From: Nyssa sinensis
Lineage: Eukaryota > Streptophyta > Magnoliopsida > Cornales > Nyssaceae
Direction: 5' to 3'
Assembly (NCBI GenBank): GCA_008638375.1
Contig: CM018038.1
Coordinates: 35,126,597 to 35,190,596 of the forward strand
Length of the DNA: 64,000 bases
Program-made: the position numbers and the translations under genes
Shown: positions 36,441 through 48,800 of the stretch, one piece after another
Layout: every line of letters starts with the position of its first letter
How positions within the stretch are numbered: position 1 is the stretch's first letter
The notes under the pieces: generated by a model
The model's database searches: none
The model's input: only the letters and a program-made list of their open reading frames with translations
What the model was told of the DNA's origin: nothing

Positions 36441-36644
36441 AACCATTTCTAATGACTTGAAATACACAACATATACACACACTCAAGTCTGATTATACAT
36501 CATGAGCTGTATTTGCATTATGAGGACTTGGTGCATGAAATTCTATTGGTTGGGGTTTTGGTCCACTAAGGTGACGACACCTCACTTTTTTATGACATTT
36601 TTTTCAAACAGCTTTTCTTTAAATACCTTTCTTGTGGAAATCGT

Positions 36645-36740
36645 AGCACAAAAGTGCTAGTAGCCCAATGGTAAACGTTTTGGCAGCTTTTACTTGAGGT
36701 CTTGAGTTCAAGACTTGGCAAGTCCATTTCTACTCTTTTT
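36645..36740 (+). repeat. Possible SINE head (tRNA-like)
   Basis: TAGCCCAATGGTAAA (box A-like) is followed about 40 bp later by GAGTTCAAGACTTGG (box B-like, GGTTCRANNCC variant), then a T-rich stretch. This could be a tRNA-derived SINE inserted in the LTR, but I found no target duplication and it does not fold as a clear tRNA. Confidence 0.3.
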
Positions 36741-37111
36741 CTTCTTTTGTTCTGTTGGTGGAGAATTTTATATTTTCATTTTATATTTTATTTATTACAT
36801 ATACTTAATTTGTATATTTCTTAATTACTTGGTGTATATTTTACGTTCATGAAGATTTCTCTTTTTATATAGTTAAATCAATTAGACATGAATAGTTATT
36901 ATACTATTTTAAACATTTATGCTTAATATTTATGTGTCGCTTTAATAATTAATCTTTAATTACGTCGTGTCTTTCACATCAATTTCTTCTATCTTAATTC
37001 ACTCAAGAATTATCATTGCAACATTATTGTCATGATTTAATTATACATTAATGTTCTCTTGAAGCTTACTAAGCATCCCTAATTATATAGTAATTAGGTC
37101 GGGATGTTACA

Positions 37112-38010
37112 ACCCTGATCTCATAATTTATGGTCCTGGATGCCAAATCCCCTTATAACGTCATAATTGACAGACCTTGGATCTATCAGGTGAGGGCTAT
37201 CATTTCCACTCTCCCCTAATGCCTCAAGTTTCTCCATCAAGAAAAGGTGGTGACTATCAAGGGTTATCAACCCACTACACGGGAGTGCCATTTAGTTGCG
37301 CTCAAAGAAAAAACTCCCAAATAGCAATTATAGTACAATCTCAAGGGGGACAAATTCTCCAAATCTAATTTGAGTGGCACGGGAGAATACCCCTCTAAGA
37401 TTGAAGAACCATTAAGTCCTAGAGTAAGGAATAGATAGTATGGTGAAACCACAGGAAGAAGTAACAAAAGTGCTTATCAGTACAGAGGTTGAAGGAAAGT
37501 ACTTACAAATTGGCTTCGTTCTGTCACCTTCAAAGCAACAAGAACTCGTCAAGTTCTTAAAGCAAAATCTATTAGTATTTGCTTGGGAAACTAAGGATAT
37601 GGAAGGGATAGATCCCAACTTTATCCCTCATAAGTTGATGATCGATCTAGACCACCCTCCAGTACATCAGAAGAGGAGGACGTTCACTCGAGAACGCCAT
37701 AAAATCATCAACAAGAAAGTTCAGGTTACTTGATGTAGGAATGATAAGGGAAGTTTTCTATCTTGAATGGCTCGCAAATACCGTCCTCGAAAAAAAGAAA
37801 AATGATAAGTGGAGAGCCTTTGTCGACTACACTGACATCAACAAAGCATGTCCCAAAGACAGTTTTTCTCTCCTTAGAATTGAACAACTTGTGGATGCCA
37901 CTATAGGTCATGAGCTCATGAGTTTCATGAATGCCTACTTTGGATATAATCGAATTCAGATGTACCATCCCGACTAGGAGAAAATTGCTTTTACATCCAA
38001 ACGAGGTCTT
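37112..38010 (+). pseudogene. Tat-like protease end and reverse transcriptase start
   Basis: This continues the polyprotein cut at 29165. Recognisable blocks are SPYNVIIDRPWI (protease C-terminal part), then LVKFLKQNLLVFAWETKDMEGID and FIPHKLMIDL (linker typical of Tat/Ogre pol), then reverse transcriptase residues VGMIREVFYLEWLANTVLEK, WRAFVDYTDINKACPKDSF, and GYNRIQMYHPD...EKIAFTSKRGL. The reading frame has at least one shift near 37730, a stop after HPD, and ends abruptly near 38010 where an LTR fragment is joined. RNase H and integrase are missing. Confidence 0.82.
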
Positions 38011-38352
38011 TAAGCATGAAGTTCAAAAGTGCGTGAGGTATGGGACTCACGGGTAAGGAAAAGATAAAGTTCAGAAATGTGCGTGAGGTGTGGGACTCAC
38101 AATTAGAGTAAGATGAAGTTTAGATGTAAATGTGGGGTATGGGACCCACGGTTGATGTAATGTTATGAATGTAATGTAATGTTTCAAAAAACAAATCTAG
38201 TCAATCTAGATACTGTAAGGACTTGTGTAACATGTGTAAATTACTTTCGCTGCAATATTTGAACTTGATGTGACATATGAATGGAATGGATTTTGTTTAA
38301 GTACTTCACTTGCATCCCCTGATCCGCATAGGGTGGGTTCCGGGATGTGACA
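38011..38352 (+). repeat. LTR 3'-end fragment with ~50-bp tandem repeats
   Basis: It ends CCGCATAGGGTGGGTTCCGGGATGTGACA-like, closely matching the end of the solo LTR at 34043-34073, so it is the terminal 340 bp of a related LTR in plus orientation. Three imperfect copies of a palindromic GTGAGGTATGGGACTCAC motif start at 38033, 38083 and 38132. The upstream join to the reverse transcriptase remnant has no visible duplication, suggesting a deletion junction. Confidence 0.7.
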
Positions 38353-38870
38353 TCGTTATTCTTGATCTCCTTAATCTTACAATCGAGGAGCCTTTTAATT
38401 TCTTTCTCAAAGAGGCCCTGTAGTTGATGGACCCTAGAGGTTAACATTTTATCTCCGTAAGATCTTTTTCGGGGTGAGTTCCTACATTGATGTTAGCCCT
38501 CACGCCTGCTTCGAGTGTGCTTCAGGTTAGCCACAAAAGGTGTATCTGTTGACCCAGCTCTTCACTGGCATTGTTGTGGGTGGCAGACTCGTGTTGGTCA
38601 TTGACACTTTACTACTGCTGCAACTCCTGAAGTTGTTGTTACATAGTATGCATAAGCAATGAGTGTTGTTGTATAACATATTATATAAGCAATGAGTGTT
38701 GTTGTATAACATATGATATCTCTCTAAGTGGCGTATTAATAGCAATGAAAGCGTCTCCTTCCATATGTTGGTCATTATCTTGGGGTTGTCGCTCAATAAC
38801 ATGCCAAGTGTTGCCACAAGTTGATTGGACAAGCAAAATAGACTTATTACCCACTTAATTTTAGAAGAAA
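38353..38870 (-). other. Probable retroelement remnant
   Basis: Minus-strand frames give short protein-like pieces (VHQLQGLFEKEIKRLLD and SNQLVATLGMLLSDNPK) reminiscent of the N-terminal part of Tat-type gag, without a recognised domain. A direct duplication of about 35 bp (AAGCAATGAGTGTTGTTGTA...) occurs at about 38653 and 38690. Confidence 0.35.
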
Positions 38871-39072
38871 TGAATTTGCATGGATTTTTATTTAATTAAG
38901 AGTTTATATAACTCTAAAATTCCCTTTTGCCAATTTCCTAGGACTTGATTATTAGACCTAGTTTTTCTTTCTCCTCTACATAAACCAAAAGCCATTCCAA
39001 ATTAATTTCTTCTGGGTTCTTTGCTACTTAATTTCCTCCGTTACTGAAGGCTTTGAGGCTTCTGAAAATCTC

Positions 39073-39451
39073 ATGCTCCAGACTTTACTTCATTCCAAGT
39101 CTTGGACATCAGAAAATGGTACCACCTTTACAATCCCATGCTCCTGTCCTTCACCGCCTTATTTATTTGAAGAAAAACAAGAAGGCTATTCTTTGTATAT
39201 GAAGCAGAATCAAATATTCAAGAGAAAATGTTCGATCAGGATAAATGCTATTGAAAGATATCCTTCAAATGATGGGTGGGTGAGTTTCAATCATTTTTCC
39301 ATATGCCAGTCCTATAGAGATCACTGTACAAGTCCTACAGGACCTTTTACATGATTATGAAGGTGGTGGTGGTGGCGGTGTGGGGAACTACAATTTTCTC
39401 TGCAAATCAAAATTGTTGGTTTTCGAGGAAAAGCCGGTCAAAACAAAATAA
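39073..39451 (+). pseudogene. Unrecognised small gene or gene fragment with a likely 1-bp frameshift
   Basis: From the ATG at 39073 a frame with ordinary protein composition runs to about 39298, starting MLQTLLHSKSWTSEN (Ser/Thr/Lys-rich, acid-poor, like a plastid transit peptide), then IRINAIERYPSNDGWVSF. At a run of five T (39294-39298) the sense switches to the neighbouring frame, which continues PYASPIEITVQVLQDLLHDY, a Gly run, and ends at the TAA at 39449-39451. Read together this would be about 125 residues. I do not recognise the protein. Alternatives are a real one-base frameshift, a sequencing error in the T-run, or chance. It lies convergent to the 3' end of AP4E, about 420 bp away. 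An apparent donor GTGAGT at 39280 could mark a first exon instead, but no acceptor at a plausible distance restores the frame. Confidence 0.35.
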
Positions 39452-39459
39452 AAAACCTA

Positions 39460-39875
39460 AAGTTAAGGATTTCACCATTATTATAACAAGAGAATGACAA
39501 CAAATGGTGGCAAAGCAAACAAACATGCCCAACAGATAACAATGTCCCCTCTGTGCTGCAAAATTCATAAAAGCTGTAAACATTAACAAAGAGGAGCAGT
39601 CCTTGCTGCTCACTCCACCAACTGATTCTATTTCTACCAAAAAACTCTACTGTTCTGCATCAAATACAACACTATACCTGATTTTAACACCATTCCTGGA
39701 GGATGAACCCAATCTCTTCTGAATTCCTCTGCAATTCTACCTGTGATATTGGAATTTCTTTCAAATAATTTCTCAAAACAACCAGTTGTGCTGATAAACA
39801 TCCAAATCACACAGCAATTATTCTCAAAAGGACCCTATCTCAAGCTTTGCACATTTTAACCCAACTCCATAAATC
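39460..39875 (-). other. Probable 3' untranslated region of AP4E
   Basis: Directly downstream of the AP4E stop and without other features. I cannot fix the polyadenylation site. Confidence 0.35.
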
Positions 39876-42800
39876 TTAGCCAAGTAAATCCCTGAACAAG
39901 TTAGGATTCTGAGTCGACGGGGTCACACCCATCTGCCTCACAAGTGCATCCTTGTCCAAAGAATCTTTAGGATTCAGCCCCTTATTATTTAACTGTGTCG
40001 AGTGGATAGCTGTATTTACTCCAAGGGCTGTTCTGTTGGTTGTATTCGACGTCCCAGATAGGAGATTAACCTCATCCCTATTATTTGAATGAGGATTTGC
40101 AACATCATTACTCTGCCCACTTGCAGGCATATCCGAATATAATGACAAAATATCAGGTGTTTTAGCAGCACCAACTGTACCATAATTTAGAACTGAAGAA
40201 TCTTGGCTTGGGTCAAGAAGCCCTTCCAATTGCTTGAACGGATCCACAGATGGGGTACTACTTGCGACTGTTGGTTCACCCAAGTCGAGCAAATCAGGTG
40301 GCGGCTGAAGAGGGGTTGTCTTCTCTGCAGCAGTTTCAGAAGTTAAAGCCACTCCCTTTGTCACATGGTACTTATCCATTGCATGGCTGCTTGTCTTTGA
40401 AACCTTATGGCTACTAGGCCTCCTCTCAGATTTTGATGTACCCCCAAACAATGAAGCAGCAAGTTTTTGCTTTTCAGGGGAAATCTCAACTCGCAGCCTT
40501 CTTGAATCGTAAGAGACATCACGTGCTTTTGAGTTTATACTACTCACTCCATCAGGTTGTGTCACCTCATTAACAGGTCTCTGGGAATTAGAGTTCATCA
40601 TAGGTTGTGCAGGAGATGAGTAAGTTGGCCTACCCCACTTCCTTTGAACCCCATCCAGTCTTAACTGCAGTTCTGAAGGCACTGTACTGGACACAGATGA
40701 CACTGACACAGCCTGGTGGATTTCCCTAGGATAAGATGGCTCAGGTACTGGAACGAGTTCTGTTGAGGATGCCAGTGTGGAAGGAGTAAACCTTGATGGC
40801 AATGATGGTTTCGGAAGGTCATAGGCCTCAAACTTTAGAACGTGTGTTGAAGTTTCAAGCTGGTCTTGATTTCTAAAGTTGCTGATATTTAGCATTCCTG
40901 AACGCTCATTCTCAGGAATATACGGCTGAGCCCCCCTTTCCAATGATTGCTGCACGTAATTGTTGAGGAATGAAAGGCTTTTATCAATCTGCAAGGAGGT
41001 CTTACAAATATCAGTACTCTGGGAAAGAATCATGTCAGTAGAGTGAAAGAAGAAAACAATCCAGGGGCCAAAAGAAATTACACATTTGACAAATATTGAA
41101 CACAGACAACAAATGGAAACACGCAATACACATGAAGGCTAATACACGTACACATGCGAGTTCAAACATTTTTTCAGGCAAATATAAATATATGAACACA
41201 TGTAGGTAACATGATCTGAACCTTTAACCACTTGCAAGGAAGACGAGAAAGCAACTGCTAGACTATATTGTCTTTTATTTGGAAAAAGAATTCATTTATT
41301 TGTCTTTAATGTCTTCCAGCAACCACTTACAAAAACGTATGGATTATGAAAAGAGGTGACAGGTTCAACACCTCTTACCCACATTTGCTTTTAACTAGCA
41401 AAAGTCACATCAATAGAAGATTAACTGCAAAGAAATTGTTCAATCTGTGTTCATCCATGTGAACAAATAAATAAATTATCTGATGAGGCTCATCTGTGTT
41501 AAAAATACAATGGAGCATAGGGAAATAGTACTCCAGCAACATTCAGTCAGTTGATTGACTGCAGATCCTTGCTGAATGCACCAATCCGAGGATTGATCCA
41601 CTGAGCACCACCAAAAGTGCACAAATTAGGTCAGTTTGGGGACACATCCATGAGTGTGTCCAATATTTTCAAACAAGATAAAAAAATATATATATATTTG
41701 AACTTAAACAATCTGCTTGTAATTACATTCAGTTATCTCAGATGATGTTCATCTTCTTCATCTCCACCTAGAAATTAGTTATGTCAGTCACTCCAACCTT
41801 ACTACCCTTGTAGGTACCAAAAGCTTTAAACTTCAGCTACTAACTATGCACTTGCCCCAACATTTTAACAAGAAATGAATAAATAAAATAATATAAAATT
41901 TTGGGTTAAGTTTGGCCCACAGTCTTGCTTAATAAAACTTTAAATTCTTAATTATCAGAACCAAACCTAATATTTCCTGAAAACACATCAATCTACAATA
42001 GTCATTGTAACACCACCTTTCATGGAAAATCTATCAGATGATTATAACATCTACCACAGGACACATGTTACTGATTGGCAAATAGCTTCAGGAACAAGCC
42101 AAGACAACAAACTGAATGTGTGTAGTCGAGAGGCATATAGGAGACCAAACTCAAGTTACCAAGATAATACAAAAACACCAATTTACTAAGACACTGCAAC
42201 AATTCTTATCATACAAATAGGATATGTATTGAATAGCCTACAAATAAACAAGAAGATGAGCTTCTAACCAACCAAAAATAAGTATACCAGGAAATGCTTA
42301 ATTATAAAATCCATTTTAGTCAAGTAGGACCCCCCCTCCGAGACCAACAAAAAGCCAAGGATCCAACAAATATAGAAACAGTTAGCATAGATTCAGATAT
42401 TAAAGGGGACCTCAATGTCTTCACAACTTGCATCAGATGGCATTATGCTCTCAACAGCATGAGATTCTAAGCCAATGACTGCTTGAAGTTCATATGCACG
42501 TTGCTGCAAATCTGTTGAGTGGGATGCTGATAATTCTTCAATCAAGGATTGACACTGCAACAAGGAAAGATAATTGTCAATCTGCAAATCCTTTGTTTAA
42601 GGGTTACAATATAATAAACAGAATGAGATTCTAATGATATTGATTATGAGCACACACAAGTATATTTTTTATGAAATAATATGCATGCAAATTAAATTTG
42701 ATCTTCAAAATATAAGTTGTCAAATGGTATTTACTATTTAGTGAAATGCAGGGGGCATTATGCGACAGGCAAACTGGTTTTCTCAATGGAAATTTTTTTT

Positions 42801-45800
42801 TTATTTATAGTAAGTGGCTCTGGGTGGGAGTTGAACCTAGGACACTTCCCAACTCATCCAACCCCAACGGCTTTCAATGAAAATTTGATGTCAAACACAT
42901 CAAAGGAAAAAAATAGTTTAATTCAGAATCTACCACAAGCTCAAGGGGAACTTGGCATTCATCCCGAGGAAAGTTAGGGAAAGGCAAAAGACAGGATTTT
43001 GCATTTCCCAATCATCAAAATAAATTCCATTAGCATCGAAAGATAAGAATAGAGACAAAAACCAACACCCAGCTTTTGCCTGCAAAAGCTGCCCCCCAAA
43101 AATCCACTGGCCATTTGGGGTAGCTTCTGGGAATGGGCCCCACTTCCCCCAACAAAAATGGGCATTAGGTAATAAAGCTACTTTTTCCCTTGACCTTTTA
43201 TTGACATTACAAAAATGTCCCAAAATAAATTTGACATTATTAACCATCACTTGTAGTTTAAAACTAATGTTATGTTACATGGACAAGTACTAAGAATCAG
43301 ATTTGACACTATACATGCTTTTTATCTCACTTCATAAATGTATTTATGACCTTTAATTTTTTTTATAAAGCTTTTACAGATTTCTATATTAATGATGCAT
43401 CAACTCAACGTTCAAGACATATCAAACACATGCCAAGAAGCATTCAATAAGTATGGGAAATTGGTTCTGAATTGATTAATTTATTTTTTAAATTATCGAT
43501 ATTTTAAGTATCATACATGCAACTGAGAGTATCCAAGAAGTATGGTCATCAAATATGGATACAACCGCCCAGTAAAAGTATCCATGCTTCTTAGACAGGT
43601 ACCACATATCTAACTATCATCTATGCTAGAGAGTTAACACTCACTCATTTAGAATATGAAAAGAAATTGTTATATCCCCATGCACATGCATATACTCAAC
43701 TCAACAAAGCTTTTATCCCAACTATCTGGGGTCAGCTACATGAATATTGTCTCGCCATTCTATTCTATTCAAAGACCATTCTTGCAGTTAGACCACACCC
43801 ACGCACATAAATAGGCTAAGTTAAAATACCAATTGAATGATTCATCAATCAATATAAACAAAACTAAGATAAAGTGACAAGCATACAGAAAGGAATTGAT
43901 TCCTCATATGTGATATCTAATCATCTCGTGGTTCAAGCTCCCTAAAACGGGGTTCAAAAAAGGAAGGCCATTTTCACGGAGAACTAAAATGAAGATCCGC
44001 TTCTATTCCCCTAACTGCTAATAAACAAAAATCAACTTTTTGCATTGCACCATCTATTCCTGAATAGCTGTTTTCAAAAGGGTTGGGGCCTCCTCGATGA
44101 ATGTCTTGGTATAAGATATGATTTCTCGGAACTGAAATTTATTATTGTCATACCCTTACCCAGTTAGTTCCAAGCCCGAAAAAAGAAGGTTGCATTAGGT
44201 AACTAACAACCAGCAGAAAACTATCAGATCCTTTATGAAAATGAATGCTAGAATTCTTCGAGAAAATATTAGGGTGCTCCCCTCAAATGACATGTTGCAC
44301 CAGCTTCTAAGTGCACCAAAACAATGAGCAAGGGTTCTTGCATTTTTCTAGACAAGCAGGTAAAGAAGTTAATCCAAGTTAATAGACTTAGATTAGCAAC
44401 TTGGAATGCAAGAACATTAATAGGGGAAGGGATGGAATGGAACTGGTAGATCCTATGATTAAAATAGATGTTAATATAACATGATTACAAAAAACTAAGT
44501 GAGTAGGAGAGCAAGCTAGAGAAGTTGAAAAAAATTGGATATAAAATCTATTATACTAGAAAAGAAAACATAAAAATGATATAGTAATAATAGTAGATAA
44601 GAATCTCAGAGAAAGTGTAACTGTTATTAGAAAAAGAAATAGGATAATACTAACAAAACTGGTTTTGGGATATAATATGATTAACATCATTAGCAATTAT
44701 GCACCCCAAATAGGACTACATGAACACCTTAACGCACAATCTTGGAAACATGGATGAATTAATACCTGGAGGAGAAAAATAAAATATTCATAGAAAACTT
44801 TAATGGTCGGGAAAGATCAAATAGGGAATGAGATGGTGCATGAGGGTTATAGATTTGTAAATAGGTATGACGTTTGCGGGTAAATATTAGAGTCCATTGT
44901 AGAATATAAGTTTTAAGTTAACAAATACTTATTTTGAATGTGAAAAGATTGTAAGGTTATTTTTAGAGAAAGCTTGGCCTCACAAAATAAGTTGATAGTT
45001 TTAGATGTATGTATAAAAAGATTTAAGAAAGAGTAAAGATTTTTTTTTTTTTTGATAGGTAAAAGAGTAACTAAATAAAAAGCATCTGAGGGGGGCGAAC
45101 CCTTTACAAAATGACTATACAAGTAAGGCCTTAGAGACCCCAAAAATTCAACAAAAGACTCTACATTGGTAGGAAATAACTTCTTGGCCCAAAAGAACAA
45201 AAAGCGTAAGAACGTGTCTTTTAATACAAATAGGGGGGTTTCAAACTTTCAACCCCTTCAAAAATCCTAATGTTGCGTTCCCTCCAAATGCTCCAGAGTA
45301 AGCACAGACACGCCATCCTCCACACCCCTCTAATCTCTTTCTTGATCCAAATGCCGTCATAACAAAGTAACACTCCCTTAACATTACATGGCATGACCCA
45401 AGAAAGCCTGAATAAAGACATAACTAGATGTCATATATCCATGGCTATCCCACAGTGGATGAGAAAATGATAGCTTGTCTCAGGCTTAGACTTGCACGTA
45501 TAACATCTGTTGGCAAAATGAAATCCCCTTTTCTAGAGATTCTCAGAGGTCAGAATAGAACCCCATGAAGCCACCCAAGCAAAAAAAGCTACCTTTGAGG
45601 GGGCATCCGACTACCAAATGACCATCGAAGGGAACGGCTCTCTGTTCTCCCCCACTAGCTTGCTGTAGAAGGACTTACCAAGAAGGTGCCTTGGGCATCC
45701 AAATTCCACCACATCTAGTCATACTTGCCCTAAGCCAACTTTTGCTTGTGAAGGAGGCTCAAGAGCCCACTTACCTCTTCTAATTCCCTGTCAAAAAAAA

Positions 45801-48800
45801 GCCTGCGAAATACAGGAGACCAAACCAACTCTGGGCCTTCCCTTTCCAAATACCCAGCCACCATAGCACACTGATTCCCAGCCAAACTAAAGAGGTGCTG
45901 AAAAGTCAACTTAAGAGCCCTATCCCCACACCATGGATCATCCCAAAAGTGCACTCGGATTCCATCCCCACCCTAAACCTTATCAGGTGCCAAAAAGCCA
46001 TAACACCTTTCTGAATTTGCTTCCACAGGCCACAACTTGCAGGGCCCTGCACCTCACTAGGGAACCAACTCAACCTCTCATACCCGTACCTAGCTGAGAT
46101 CACCTCCCTCCATAAAACATCAGGCTCTACCCCAAACCGCCAAAGCCACTTAGCTAGCAGAGCCTTGTAGAGCAACAAAAAGTTTTTAACCCTCAAACCT
46201 CCTTCCTTGGTTGGGATTTTGATCTTGACCCACTTCACCAAGTGGATCCACTTTTTCCCTTCCATTCCTCCCCATAAGAAGTCTCTTTGGATTCTTTCTA
46301 GTCTCTTTCCACTGATCTCGGGATAGGGAATAAAGACACATAGTACGTGGGTAGATTGGCCAGCATAAAAAAATCAAGATTTAAGTGATGGAATTTTAAA
46401 GGAACGAATATAGAGCTATTTAAAAGTAAAATGCTAAAAGAAGTAAAATGAAAATTAGAGGATTAAACTAATGCAATGTGGAAAAGGATGGTTGAATATA
46501 TTAATCAAAAGAGGTTCTTAGAGAATCTAAAGGAATAGGACCAATATTCAAGGACACTTGGTGGTGGAATGAAGGCATCCAAAAAGTAACAAATTTAAAA
46601 AAGGAGCGTTTTAAAACTGGCAAAAACATACAAAAATAAAGAAAGATGGAAAAACTATAAAAATGCATGGAAGGAAGTTAAGAAAGTGGTAGCAAATGCT
46701 AGGCATAGAACATATGACGAGTTTTATTTCAAATTGGACACAAAAGATAGAATGAATAATATATACAAACTTGTTAAGGAAAAGGAAGACTACATATTTT
46801 AATTATATTAAATTAATGACAAAAGTTATTGAACGAAAACCATATAGAAAATTTAAGTGTCAAGACCTCTAGGGGGATTAGAGAAAACATATTTTTTTCA
46901 TCAGATTAGAGCATCCAAGGTAGAAATAGCATTGAGAAGGACGAAAATAGGTAGGGCTCTATGATCGAATAGTATTCCTACTGAAATTTTAAAGTGTTTC
47001 GGAGAGAAAGGCTTGTCCTGGCTAACAAAGTTATTTAATAAGACCATAATAACTAAGAAAATATATGATGAGGTGTGAAAAAGTAGTTTAGTACCTATAA
47101 ATACAGATACATATAAAAGGAAAATCCAAAATTATTCAAATTATCGTTGTATTAAATTAATAAGACTATAAAACTTTGGCAGAGCAGTGATTCAATACCG
47201 ATTAAGACTTAAGACAAACGTATCAAATAATCCATTTGGGTAATTCCAAAGATGTCAACAATAAATGTTGTTTACTTACGGAAATATGTTGGAAAAAGAA
47301 AGATCATATATTTTTATAGATTTGGAAAAACTTATGATATAGTCCCTCAAGATTTAATATGGTAAGTCTTAAATAATAAAGGTTTCACAAAACGATATAT
47401 CAAAATAATAAAGGGCATATATGATGGTATTGTGACTATAGTAAGAATAACAATTGGAGAAGCAAGTGAATTTTCAATCACCATCGGCTTACATCAAAGG
47501 TTTGTGTTAAGTCCTTGCCTTTTCTATTTAGTAATGAATGAAGTAACAAAACATATATAGGATGAAGTCTCGTGGTGTATGCTTTTTTTTGACATTATTT
47601 TAATTGATAAAATTCAAACAGAGATAAAGGCTAAATTATTAGTCTGGATAGATGCTTTAGACTAAAAGGGCTACAAGATAGGTAAGATTAAAACTAATAT
47701 ATTGAGTGTGATTTTAATAAAACTAGAAACACAAATGAGGAGGTAGTGAAGATTGAAAATCAAGAAATAATGAAAAGTGAAAATTTTTGATAATTAGGTT
47801 CATTTATCCATAAGGAGAAATTGAGGATTATGTTACTCAAAATTAAAGCATAGGTTAAGTGGGGAAGTGTTTTCTAGGATCTTGTGTGATTAACATATTC
47901 TTCCAAAATTGAAAGGTAAATTCTATAAAATAATTGTTCGACTAGCAATGTAGTATGGAACAGAATGTTGGACAATTAAGAAACAACACATGCATAAAAT
48001 GAGTATGGCCAAAATGAGAATGTTAAGATAGCTTTGTGATAATAAAAGAAATGATAAACAGTCATAAGATTGTAAAAGTAGCACCAATAAGAGAAAAAAC
48101 GAGATAATATCGATTAAGGTGGATTGGCACTGTGCAATGAAGACCGATAACTGCTTGATAAAGAAAAGCAACATTGTTCACATTAAGGACATGACGAGAG
48201 AAAAGGGACTTGGGTATCTGTGGTTTGACTGAGGGATGACTTTAAGTAGAACCGAATGGCAAGACAAGAATCATGTAATTGACCTCAAATAGTTGGGATA
48301 ACATAAGACTTTGTTGAGTTGAGTTCAACAAGTACTTAACAAGATTTTTCTTGTCCAATTTTAATGAATCAAGATAATCGTTTTTTCTGTATAAATAGTT
48401 ATTATTTGTCCTACTGTGAGAAGGGTTTGATTGGGATTATTTGACCAATTCACCAATTCACGTAATCATTGACCTCTTGCTAATTGATTCTAAGTAGCCC
48501 ACTAAATTGAATTGGGTCCATGAGTCTAAGAAATAGTGAGAATTCTTGATCTCTCTCGCTCTCTCCCTCAATTGAAAAACCCATGATTTAAATTGATGTC
48601 TTTTCATCAATCATCTCCACTGACAATGCCCACGCCTTCACCTCAAGGGCCACTTACCTATCAAAAAAAACAAAAAAAAAAAACAAAAAACAAAACAAAA
48701 CAAAACAATGCCCACCCCTTCAACTCATTATTTAAAAAAATGGGATTCTATGAAATAAGCTTTTGATATGCAACAACACTATTAAAAAATAATCGCAAAA

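Larger units (their letters stand above)
29166..37111 (-). mobile_element. Outer solo LTR, split by a second LTR
   Basis: The left end TGTCATGACTTGG and following 50 bases align with the reverse complement of the end of the inner LTR (34073 backwards), and the right end is GGTCGGGATGTTACA. Flanks are ACCTT (29161-29165) and ACCCT (37112-37116), a 4/5 target duplication. Without the inner LTR and one ATATT copy it is about 3808 bp, sense minus. It lacks internal coding, primer site and second LTR. Palindromic modules occur at about 34849, 35003 and 35146, and a long CT run at 36392-36438. The eroded duplication shows it is older than the inner copy. Confidence 0.82.

Noticed and set aside
36208..36486. 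Frame with an Arg-Glu run
   Set aside because: Translation of the (CT)n tract at 36392-36438 in the outer solo LTR.
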